Shown here: piece after piece, positions 25,093-33,369 of the stretch
How the letters are laid out: every line of letters begins with the position of its first letter
Numbering within the stretch: the first letter of the stretch is position 1
DNA from: Bacillota bacterium
Lineage (GTDB): Bacteria > Bacillota > Clostridia > Christensenellales > Aristaeellaceae
Direction of reading: 5' to 3'
Length of the DNA: 64,000 nt
Assembly (NCBI GenBank): GCA_023425025.1
Contig: JAFADG010000020.1
Span: 1 to 64,000 of the forward strand
The notes under the pieces: generated by a model
What the model saw: only the letters and a program-made list of their open reading frames with translations
What the model was told of the DNA's origin: nothing
Database searches by the model: none
Position numbers and translations under genes: made by a program

Positions 25093-25208
25093 TGTGCAAA
25101 CAAAGCGGCGCATGTCGATTTGCAGAATCGGACAAGGCATCCTTCAAATTCTGGATACAGGATGCGAGGTGTCGACGGCGAGGACGCCGGGGTTTCCGCA
25201 AAGCCAGC

Positions 25209-25257
25209 GAAGCAAAGATGCTTCTCAACAGCCCCCATGGCGTTGAGGAGCTTTTTT
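25209..25257 (+). terminator. Leader terminator/attenuator of the Liv operon
   Basis: A 10-bp stem (25220-25229 with 25242-25251, one G:U) is followed by six T (25252-25257), an intrinsic terminator inside the 5' leader. GAAGC (25209-25213) can instead pair with GCTTC (25220-25224), which takes away the left arm of the terminator. Further upstream GGCG-AGGA-CGCC forms a small hairpin. This is a classic attenuation layout, but the sensed signal is unknown and no known riboswitch class was recognised. Confidence 0.65.
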
Positions 25258-25320
25258 GAAATTTCCGCACCTGCCGGTAAAGCCCGGGGGTGGGGGAAAA
25301 TAGATAAGGAGGCGTATCCC

Positions 25321-26505
25321 ATGAAGAGAGTCATCCCCTTGCTCCTAGCATTGACCCTTGCGATGACCATGGTGTCTGGCTGCATTCCCGCTATGGCAGG
25401 TGCCGCTTTACCGGTCATCAAAATCGCCAGCGTCACTCCGCTTTCCGGCAGCCAGTCGGCCATGGGCGAATCCATCAAGAACGGCGTTGAATTGGCGCTG
25501 AGCGAGCGCGTGGAAGAGTTCAAGGCCCTGGGATTCGATTTGCAGTTTGCGCCTCAGGACGATCAGGCCGACCCCAAGGTGGGCGTGAGCATTGCCCAGC
25601 GCCTGATTGAGGATAAGGACATTCTGGCCATTGTGGGCCACTACAACTCCGGCGTGGCCATCCCCTCCTCGGAGGTGTACCTCCAGGGCGGGCTGCCCAT
25701 GGTCTCCCCCGCCAACACGGCTACCGCCGTCACCGACCGCGGGCTGTCCATCGTCAACCGCATCTGCGCCCGTGACGACGCCCAGGGCCCCGCCGGCGCC
25801 GACTTCATTTTCGGCCAGGGGCTCAAGACCGTATTCATCCTTCAGGACAAGACCGCCTACGGCCAGGGCGTGGCGGATGAGTTCAAGAAGCGCTTTGAGG
25901 CCATCGGCGGCACCGTGCTGGGCTTTGAGGGCATCACCGCCGGCGAAGCCGACTTCAGCGCCGTGGAAGAAATGATCCGCGCCAGCGGCGCCGAGGCCGT
26001 ATACTTTGGCGGCATCTACCCCGAAGGCGGCCTGCTGATCAAACAGCTGGATGAAAAGGGCATCGATGTTCTCTTCCTGGGCCCTGACGGCATGGACTCC
26101 GCCGAACTGGTGAACATTGCCGGCGAGTCTGTCATCGACACCTATTACACCTCCGTGGCGGCCGACATCTCCACCACGGAAGCCGGCGCCGTGTTCGCCC
26201 AGAACTATGCGGAAAAGTATGGCCGTCCGCCCGAGGCCTTCTCCGCCTACGGCTATGACTCCATGAACGTGGCCCTGGACGGTGTGAAAGCCGCCATCGC
26301 TGTTAGCGGCGGCGCGCTGCCCACCCGCGAGCAGGTAGCAACAGCCATCCGCGCCACCACGGGTTTCCAGGGCTTGGCCACCAACGTCACCTTCAATGCG
26401 ATCGGCGACAACACCGAGGCCACCGTCTACATCCTGGGCTTCAAGCAGGCCGCCTATCCGCCGGAAGTGATCAACACCATCCCCGTGGCTGATTACCTGA
26501 AATAG
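25321..26505 (+). CDS. livJ: Branched-chain amino acid ABC substrate-binding protein
   Basis: A 394-residue periplasmic-binding protein of the LivJ/LivK type (Leu/Ile/Val family). The signal peptide ends with a lipobox-like VSGC (Cys21), so here a lipoprotein is possible, unlike the sugar-binding proteins in this window. The mature start IKIASVTPLSGSQSAMGES is diagnostic, as is the YGFDSM-like block AYGYDSMNVA. AAGGAGG lies 8 bp before the ATG at 25321; the open frame runs back into the leader but has no start signal. It is first in a five-gene operon with permeases and ATPases, and is followed by a long hairpin. Confidence 0.92.
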   Translation: MKRVIPLLLALTLAMTMVSGCIPAMAGAALPVIKIASVTPLSGSQSAMGESIKNGVELALSERVEEFKALGFDLQFAPQDDQADPKVGVSIAQRLIEDKDILAIVGHYNSGVAIPSSEVYLQGGLPMVSPANTATAVTDRGLSIVNRICARDDAQGPAGADFIFGQGLKTVFILQDKTAYGQGVADEFKKRFEAIGGTVLGFEGITAGEADFSAVEEMIRASGAEAVYFGGIYPEGGLLIKQLDEKGIDVLFLGPDGMDSAELVNIAGESVIDTYYTSVAADISTTEAGAVFAQNYAEKYGRPPEAFSAYGYDSMNVALDGVKAAIAVSGGALPTREQVATAIRATTGFQGLATNVTFNAIGDNTEATVYILGFKQAAYPPEVINTIPVADYLK

Positions 26506-26551
26506 TAAAGCAGCCGACGCTGCCCGGTAAACCAACATATGCGCCGCTTGC

Positions 26552-26621
26552 AGGAGAAGGGCAATATACCTATTCTTTCCGTCCGCTACGGAGACAGAAA
26601 GATGGGCGAAGCCCTTCTCCT
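26552..26621 (+). other. Long intercistronic hairpin between livJ and livH
   Basis: AGGAGAAGGGC (26552-26562) pairs perfectly with GCCCTTCTCCT (26611-26621), enclosing a smaller imperfect hairpin near 26574-26600. No T run follows. It probably stabilises the binding-protein message and reduces expression of the permease genes. Confidence 0.65.
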
Positions 26622-26650
26622 TAGGCTGGCAGCAGGGAGGTCGGTGGATT

Positions 26651-27616
26651 TTGAACCTCGAGATGCTGGTAAAGATTATTCCCCAGCTTTTGTCCGACGG
26701 GCTGGCGCTGGGCTTTGTGTACGCCATTGTCGCGCTGGGTTACACCATGGTGTACGGTATCCTGGAGTTCATCAACTTTGCCCACAGCGAGCTGTTCATG
26801 TTCGGTGCTTTTGTGGGTACGGAAGTACTGCTGCTGTTAAAAGCGCTGGGCATTCTTGCAAGCATGCCCCCAACGTTGGCGCTTTTGATCGCCATGCTGG
26901 TAGCCATGATATTCAGCGGGTCATTGGGCGTGGCGGTGGACCGCATCGCCTATAAGCCTGTGCGCGGCGCGCCTAAGCTGGTGCCTTTCATTTCCGCCAT
27001 CGGCGTTTCTTTCATATTGCAGGATACGGTGCGCATGGTGGAGGAGGCCAAGAACGGCAAGTACTACCTGAACGCCCCGACGCTCTTCACCAACCGCATT
27101 CAAATCACCCAGACGATGGTGATCCCCGAAAAGACATTGTATATCGTGGGCCTGTGCCTGGTCATCATGATTGTTCTGCACCTGTTTGTCAGCCGGAACA
27201 AATGGGGCAAGGCCATGCGCGCCGTGGCTCAGGACCGGGAGACGGCCAGGCTCATGGGCATCAATGTGGACAAGGTGATCTCCCTGACCTTTTTGATCGG
27301 CGCCAGCATGGGCGGCGCGGCCGGCACGCTGTTCTCCATACAGTACGGCTCCATATCGCCCTATTCGGGCTTCATACTGGGCATGAAAGCCTTTACCGCC
27401 GCGGTTTTCGGCGGCATTGGCAAGATTCCCGGCGCGATGCTGGGGGGCGTGCTCCTGGGCCTGATCGAGGTGTTTGGCGCGGCCTTTTTGGGCGCGCTGA
27501 CCGGCGGTGTATTCGGATCCGAGTACAAGGATGTGCTGGCCTTCGCCATCCTGATCCTTGTGTTGATCTTCAAGCCCAGCGGTCTGCTCGGCAAGCCTGT
27601 GGGAGAGAAGGTGTAG
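26651..27616 (+). CDS. livH: Branched-chain amino acid ABC permease LivH
   Basis: A 321-residue inner-membrane permease of the LivH type with about eight spans. It shows the family blocks YTMVYGILEFINFAHSEL near the N-terminus, MRAVAQDRETARLMGIN in the cytoplasmic loop that contacts the ATPase, and FTAAVFGGIGKIPGAM. The start appears to be TTG at 26651, 10 bp after GGAGG; an ATG at 26663 is 22 bp away and less likely. It is followed 1 bp later by livM. Confidence 0.93.
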   Translation: MNLEMLVKIIPQLLSDGLALGFVYAIVALGYTMVYGILEFINFAHSELFMFGAFVGTEVLLLLKALGILASMPPTLALLIAMLVAMIFSGSLGVAVDRIAYKPVRGAPKLVPFISAIGVSFILQDTVRMVEEAKNGKYYLNAPTLFTNRIQITQTMVIPEKTLYIVGLCLVIMIVLHLFVSRNKWGKAMRAVAQDRETARLMGINVDKVISLTFLIGASMGGAAGTLFSIQYGSISPYSGFILGMKAFTAAVFGGIGKIPGAMLGGVLLGLIEVFGAAFLGALTGGVFGSEYKDVLAFAILILVLIFKPSGLLGKPVGEKV

Positions 27617-27617
27617 T

Positions 27618-28934
27618 ATGGCCGGAACAGGATTCTTCAGCAATATCAGGCCTTCCATGGGCGATTTTCAGTTTGGCGGCCTTTCCCCCAAAGACCGTGT
27701 GATCTTTGTGATCCAGGCGGCGGTCATTCTGGCGGCGCCCATATGGCTGCTGCTGGATGCCAGGAACAGCATTGCGTTCATACTCTTTCTTGCCTCCCTG
27801 CTGCTTGTACAAAAAATCAAGCTTCCCGTCTTTTGGAGACTGGCCTTGGTGGTGATTGATCTGGCGGTGGTCATGCCCATTGTCGGCGCCGCGTCGGGCA
27901 CCTTTTCCCGCGTGGCGACCATGATCGGCATCTATGCCATACTGTCCATGGGCCTGAACATTGTGGTCGGCTATACGGGGCTGTTGAACCTCGGGTATGC
28001 CGCTTTTTACGCGGTAGGCGCGTATACGTACGCCATCTTTGCTTCCCGCCAGGCGGCCAACTTCATCCCCTTTGGCACGTTTCCCATATCGGGCAACTGG
28101 TTCTGGCTGTTCCTGCTTATCGCGCTGGTGGTGGCGGGGTTTGTCGGCTTTTTGCTGGGCCTGCCGGTAATGCGGTTAAAGGGCGATTATCTGGCCGTGG
28201 TAACGCTGGGCTTTGCGGAAATCATCCGCCTTCTGTTCAACAACCTGTCCAAGCCCGTCAACATCACCAACGGCCCCATGGGCATCACGCCCATTTCGCC
28301 GCCCATGCTCTTTGACATTCCTTTGAACCGTCCCGTGCACTACTATGGCGTAGTGCTGGTGTTATTTGTTCTGACCGTGATCGTGGTCAGAAACCTGCAA
28401 AACTCCCGCATTGGCCGGGCGTGGGTGGCCATCCGGGAGGATGAGCTGGTGGCCCGCACCATGGGCGTGCCGGTGGTGCGCATGAAGCTTTTGTCCTTTT
28501 CCATTGCCGCAGGCCTTGCCGGCATGATGGGCGTGGTGTTTGCGGCCATGCAAAGCTATGTGGACCCCACCAGCTTCACGTTCATGGAATCCATCGTCAT
28601 CCTTGCCATGGTCATCCTTGGCGGTACGGGCAATATGAAGGGCGTCATCATCGGCGCCCTGGCCGTGATCGTGCTGCAGCTGCAAATCCTCAAGGATGTG
28701 TCGGAATGGCTCACTTCCCTGACGACTTCCGGCGTTTTGAACCTGCCGGCCTGGCTGAATCCCGCCAAGTACGAGCGCCTGATTTTCGGTTTGATACTGG
28801 TGCTCATGTGCATCTTCCGCCCCAACGGCCTGATACCGGAAAAGCGCATGCTGCAAATCAAAGCCAAGCTGGGCATCAAGGCAAAGCCTGCCAAGGGCGA
28901 CGGTACAATTGCCGCCCAGAAGGGAGGCCGGTAA
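27618..28934 (+). CDS. livM: Branched-chain amino acid ABC permease LivM
   Basis: A 438-residue LivM-type permease. The N-terminal roughly 100 residues carry two or three extra spans, then the conserved core starts at AILSMGLNIVVGYTGLLNLG. The ATPase-contact loop reads GRAWVAIREDELVARTMGV and the C-terminal block VILGGTGNMKGVIIGA. It pairs with LivH to form the channel. The ATG lies 1 bp after the livH stop. The C-terminal tail is Lys-rich (KAKLGIKAKPAKGDG). Confidence 0.94.
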   Translation: MAGTGFFSNIRPSMGDFQFGGLSPKDRVIFVIQAAVILAAPIWLLLDARNSIAFILFLASLLLVQKIKLPVFWRLALVVIDLAVVMPIVGAASGTFSRVATMIGIYAILSMGLNIVVGYTGLLNLGYAAFYAVGAYTYAIFASRQAANFIPFGTFPISGNWFWLFLLIALVVAGFVGFLLGLPVMRLKGDYLAVVTLGFAEIIRLLFNNLSKPVNITNGPMGITPISPPMLFDIPLNRPVHYYGVVLVLFVLTVIVVRNLQNSRIGRAWVAIREDELVARTMGVPVVRMKLLSFSIAAGLAGMMGVVFAAMQSYVDPTSFTFMESIVILAMVILGGTGNMKGVIIGALAVIVLQLQILKDVSEWLTSLTTSGVLNLPAWLNPAKYERLIFGLILVLMCIFRPNGLIPEKRMLQIKAKLGIKAKPAKGDGTIAAQKGGR

Positions 28935-28935
28935 T

Positions 28936-29738
28936 ATGCCTTTGCTGGAAGTAAAGGGCCTCACCAAAACCTTCGGCGGCCTGACGGCCATCAACAACGT
29001 GGATTTTTCTATGGAGGAGCATCAAATTGTCAGCGTCATCGGCCCCAACGGCGCGGGGAAAACCACCTTTTTCAACATGATCAGCGGATACTATCCCGTG
29101 GACAGCGGCACCATCACCTTTGACGGGCATAGCCTAATGAAGCTGACGCCGGAAAAGGTGGCGTCCTGCAAGATCGCCCGGACTTTCCAAAATATCCGCC
29201 TTTTCCAGAACATGCTGGTGGCGGAAAACATTTTGGTAGGCCGGTATCTGCAAATGAAGGCCAGTATCATCGACATCGTCTTCAGGCTTCCAAGAATGCG
29301 CAGGGAGGAACAGGAGGCCTATGACAAGGTCCTCTCCCTTTTGGACTATGTCGGCCTATCCGGCAAGGAGGGGGAACTGGCCAAGAACCTTTCCTATGGC
29401 CAGCAGCGGCGGCTGGAGATCGCCCGGGCCCTGGCTATCGAGCCCAAGCTGCTTTTGCTGGATGAGCCGGCAGCGGGCCTGAATCCCAAGGAAACAGAAG
29501 AGATGAAAGAATTCATCCTCCGCCTGCGCGCCGACCTGAATACCACCATTTTGCTGATCGAGCATGATATGAAGCTGGTCATGGGCCTTTCCGACAAGAT
29601 CACGGTGCTCAACTACGGCGAAAAGCTCGCCGACGGCACGCCCGATGAGATACGCAACAATGAGAAGGTCATCAAAGCCTACCTGGGGGTGGAAGATGAG
29701 GATGAGGACGACGATGACCCTGCGCAGGAGGTGCTGTC

Positions 29739-29742
<4 letters not shown>
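28936..29742 (+). CDS. livG: Branched-chain amino acid ABC ATPase LivG
   Basis: A 268-residue ABC ATPase. Walker A is GPNGAGKTT, the signature LSYGQQRRLEIARAL (the LivG form of LSGGQ), and Walker B LLLLDEPAAGLNP. The last residues form an acidic tail (EDEDEDDDD), unusual for LivG and possibly disordered. GGGAGG precedes the ATG at 28936; the frame open from 28909 overlaps livM. Its stop overlaps the livF start as ATGA, so translation is coupled. Confidence 0.95.
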
Positions 29743-30452
<710 letters not shown>

Positions 30453-30460
30453 CGGTAAAC

Positions 30461-30499
30461 AAAAAAGAAGCCGGGCATTTTTGCCCAGGCTTCTTTTTT
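30461..30499. terminator. Terminator after livF, bidirectional
   Basis: Stem GAAGCC-GGGC with GCCC-A-GGCTTC (30467-30493, one bulge), flanked by an A run on the left and six T on the right (30494-30499). It serves both livF and the facing zinc-ribbon gene. Confidence 0.85.
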
Positions 30500-30509
30500 G
30501 CAGCCCTTT

Positions 30510-30725
30510 TTACCGCATCAGGAAATCCAGTATGTTCATGCCGGTATCCGTTTGGGTTTTGTACAGCTCGGTATAGCCGCACCGCGTGCAGGAAACGGTA
30601 ATGAATTTCTTGTTCTGCACGTCAAACAGCTTGGCAAAATTGCCGCCGGTGGCCTGAAACTGGTCGGATTCATATTGGGTATTGCCGCACTTGGTGCAGA
30701 CAAAATTCATTTGCTGCCGGTCCAT
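30510..30725 (-). CDS. Small zinc-ribbon protein (YpzJ-like)
   Basis: A 71-residue protein with two CxxC knuckles (FVCTKCGNTQ and VSCTRCGYTE), matching the nucleic-acid-binding zinc-ribbon family PF09855. Function is unknown in general. The start at 30725 has GGAAGG upstream; the in-frame extension to 30749 lacks a ribosome site. It is a single gene between two terminator or promoter regions. Confidence 0.85.
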   Translation of the reverse strand: MDRQQMNFVCTKCGNTQYESDQFQATGGNFAKLFDVQNKKFITVSCTRCGYTELYKTQTDTGMNILDFLMR

Positions 30726-30853
30726 AACAATCGCCTTCCTTATCCTCAAAACTACAGGGACATCATAGCACCGGCCGGCAGGGTGATCAATGAGATCTGC
30801 TTAAAATGTCATTAGAAGTGTCTGAGTAATGATATCCCGCGTACGCGGGCTTC

Positions 30854-30882
30854 TTGCCGGCGCGCCGCGTCTGTTGTACAAT
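30854..30882 (+). promoter_or_regulatory. Promoter of the TIGR02206-type gene
   Basis: TTGCCG (30854-30859), 17-bp spacer, TACAAT (30877-30882), preceded by TG one base upstream. It lies about 45 bp before the start codon. Confidence 0.55.
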
Positions 30883-30929
30883 GAGCCCATGTTCATGCGG
30901 ACTTTTACAAATGATGTGGGGGGAAGGAA

Positions 30930-31703
30930 ATGTTCCGGTATTTTTTCACGTATGATGCCGACATCCCGGCGGGAAACGCGCTGAAGAACTTCACGGCAGG
31001 GCATATGACCTGGCTGGCCGCCACCCTGCTCTTGATCGTTCTGGCGGTTTTCGTTTATCGCAAAAAGGAAGCCCCGGCGCGCAGGAAAATGCTGCGTGCC
31101 GCCGCGTGGGCAATCGTTTCCTTGGAGCTTCTGCGCACGGTCTGGCTGCTGGCCGTCGGCCATTATGAAATATCCAGGCACTTGCCGCTGCACCTGTGCG
31201 GCGTGATGATCCTGGTGGAGTCCCTGGCTGTGTTTACGAGCAAACGGTTCTTTCAGGAATTCGCCTATGCCGCGGGATTGCCCGGCGCGCTGATGGCGCT
31301 TGTGACGCCCGAACCCAGCGGCTATCCCTTTTTTCACATACAGTATCTGCAGAGCATTGCAATCCACGCCTTGCTGGTGCTGGTTCCGCTGCTGCTGGTG
31401 GCGGGGGATGGTTTCCGGCCCAGCTTTCACATGCTGCCCAAGAACCTTCTGGCGCTTTTGGGGCTGACGGCGGTATGCTTCCCGCTGAACCTTTTGCTTG
31501 ACAGCAACTACATGTTTGTGCACTATGCCCCCAAGGATACGCCCATCGCGGTCTTTGACGCGTGGGTGGGCTGGCCGGGCTATATTGCGCTGCTGCTTGG
31601 CACGGTGTTCGCTTTCTGGCTTTTGATGTATCTCCCCTTTGAGATCGCGCGGCGGCGCAAAGTAAAATGGCAGAATCTGCCCGGGGCGTCGATGGAAGGA
31701 TAA
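30930..31703 (+). CDS. TIGR02206/YwaF-family membrane protein
   Basis: A 257-residue integral membrane protein with about seven hydrophobic segments. The family signature LPLHLCGVMI and the downstream block PGALMALVTPEPSGYPFFHIQYLQ match the YwaF/TIGR02206 proteins, whose function is unknown. The ribosome site is GGGGGAAGG before the ATG. It is a single-gene unit flanked by a promoter and a long bidirectional terminator. Confidence 0.85.
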   Translation: MFRYFFTYDADIPAGNALKNFTAGHMTWLAATLLLIVLAVFVYRKKEAPARRKMLRAAAWAIVSLELLRTVWLLAVGHYEISRHLPLHLCGVMILVESLAVFTSKRFFQEFAYAAGLPGALMALVTPEPSGYPFFHIQYLQSIAIHALLVLVPLLLVAGDGFRPSFHMLPKNLLALLGLTAVCFPLNLLLDSNYMFVHYAPKDTPIAVFDAWVGWPGYIALLLGTVFAFWLLMYLPFEIARRRKVKWQNLPGASMEG

Positions 31704-31705
31704 AC

Positions 31706-31754
31706 GCAAAGAAAAGGTCCAAACCAATTGCGGTGGTTTGGGCCTTTTCTTTGC
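31706..31754. terminator. Long bidirectional terminator
   Basis: About 21 bp of near-perfect stem: the AAAGAAAAGG and CCAAACCA arms pair with TGGTTTGG and CCTTTTCTTT, ending in T-rich sequence on both strands. It separates convergent genes. Confidence 0.85.
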
Positions 31755-31762
31755 CTATAGCA

Positions 31763-33343
31763 TCAGTTATCCCAGAACAAAAGGTCAAAAGAAGGATACT
31801 CCGTTACGCCGCTGTCATCCTGGACTTCATACATGCCGGTGCACAGGCCGTACATTTTTACCTGGGTATCCACCATGACAGGGGGCTCGTCCTTTGCCGT
31901 TACGACGATGATATCCCGGTAGCCGGACTTGGTTTGCCGAAAGGCCATAAATATGACCCACGCGTCGCCGGATTTTTGAATTTCCTTTACATAGACGTTA
32001 TAGCCCATAATGCGGCCCGTATAGCCTTTGATCTTGCTGGTCAGGGTGCTGTGGGCCGGCTTGATGGCTTCCGCCCGGATTTTCGCCTGCTCCTCGCTGT
32101 CGCTGATGGTTCTTTGGGCATTGAAGGATACATGCTGATCCGCAAGGCCTTTTTTGGTGAACGTCAGCGCGAAGGTATAGGTGCCTTCCTTGGCGGTGTC
32201 CACAGTAAAGGAGAATTCGCCCCTGGCATTGGCCTTTTTCGTGGAAGTTTTTCCGTTGACGTTCAACTCGATCTGCACGCCGGAATCGGTGACGCCGGAA
32301 AGAACGAACTTGTTTTGCGTGATCTCATCCGGGAAGGTTTCATCAAAGCGCACAGGCAGCAGCGTTTTGTCATAGGTAATTTCCGGGAATACGAGCTCCT
32401 CGGTATCCACGCCGTTGACTGTCACCGTCAGCGACATGACGTACACGCCCTCCTGGGGCAGTGTCACTGCCAGGGAAAACTTGCCCGATTTGCTGGCCGT
32501 ATCTGTAACGGTGATGGCGTTCAGCGTGTTCATGCGCAGCACGGAGCCGGTGACTTGCGCGCCGGGCACGCTTGTGCCCACCACGGCAAAGGAAGCGCTG
32601 TTGGTTTGCTCGGGCGGCTTTTGCGTAAACTGTGTCGTACCGTCGGCAGAGGCGGCGGATGCGCTGTCCGTACCGGCCGCGTTTCCCGTATCGCCGGTGC
32701 TGCTTTGCGCGCCGCCCATGGGCAGAACCTTTGTAAAGCGCCATGTATCCATGATCTCGTTGAGGGCGTTGTTGTCCTTGCCGGTAACGCCGCGGCCGAA
32801 CACCTGGTAATCCACGGTGATGGTGTAGCCGTTGCGTATGGTCCGCCTGGCAAAACCGCGGTGGTCCACCTTCCCGCCAAGGCGCTGCACGTATTTGAGC
32901 ATCAAAAATCTTCCGTAGGCGGCGGTATTCCTCCACTCCGCGCTGTCATAGGAGATGCCGAGCAATTCATAGGCCTCTCCGTCCAAATGCTCCCTGCGGT
33001 ACTTGGCGCGGATCGCGGCGGTCTGCTGATCGATATCAAAATAATTTTTCGCGTCCACATCCTCCAGCGCGGTGATCTGCACGCAGGTATCGCCGTCTTT
33101 TCCGTATGCCTGCAGGAGGATGCCCTCCGCTTCGAAGGTCTGCAGCATCACATCCACCGTCGTTCCCCTGGCCTGCAGGAAATCCATGTTGGTTTCCATG
33201 TTTTCAGGAGTGAGAATGGTATAGGAGTCGGAAATCTCCACCGACGCGTAAATGGCGCCGAGGCTGACGCCCTGGCACAACCCGGGCAGGGAGACAGCAA
33301 ACACCAACCCAATTACGATCAAGGCAAAAACAAATTTCCGCAT
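31763..33343 (-). CDS. Exported protein with PsbP/DUF1795-like N-domain and Ig-like repeats
   Basis: A 526-residue protein with a signal peptide (MRKFVFALIVIGLVFAVSLPG), an N-terminal roughly 190-residue domain similar to that of the next gene, a Thr/Ser/Gln-rich linker, and three beta-rich Ig/CARDB-like repeats each containing a GxFxxTVxLxxEGxYxxxLT-type pattern. It probably acts at the cell surface; catalytic motifs are not seen. The MRKF start at 33343 is chosen because AAGGG lies about 12 bp upstream; another ATG at 33355 abuts that site. It follows its paralogue by 26 bp, so they are co-transcribed. Confidence 0.75.
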   Translation of the reverse strand: MRKFVFALIVIGLVFAVSLPGLCQGVSLGAIYASVEISDSYTILTPENMETNMDFLQARGTTVDVMLQTFEAEGILLQAYGKDGDTCVQITALEDVDAKNYFDIDQQTAAIRAKYRREHLDGEAYELLGISYDSAEWRNTAAYGRFLMLKYVQRLGGKVDHRGFARRTIRNGYTITVDYQVFGRGVTGKDNNALNEIMDTWRFTKVLPMGGAQSSTGDTGNAAGTDSASAASADGTTQFTQKPPEQTNSASFAVVGTSVPGAQVTGSVLRMNTLNAITVTDTASKSGKFSLAVTLPQEGVYVMSLTVTVNGVDTEELVFPEITYDKTLLPVRFDETFPDEITQNKFVLSGVTDSGVQIELNVNGKTSTKKANARGEFSFTVDTAKEGTYTFALTFTKKGLADQHVSFNAQRTISDSEEQAKIRAEAIKPAHSTLTSKIKGYTGRIMGYNVYVKEIQKSGDAWVIFMAFRQTKSGYRDIIVVTAKDEPPVMVDTQVKMYGLCTGMYEVQDDSGVTEYPSFDLLFWDN

Positions 33344-33369
33344 CCGAAACACCATCCCTTTTTGGAGTG

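Noticed and set aside
25099..25320. Known riboswitch or T-box in the Liv leader
   Set aside because: I compared it by eye with T-box, lysine, glycine, SAM and guanidine-I patterns and saw none of their conserved cores, so it is reported only as an unassigned attenuator.
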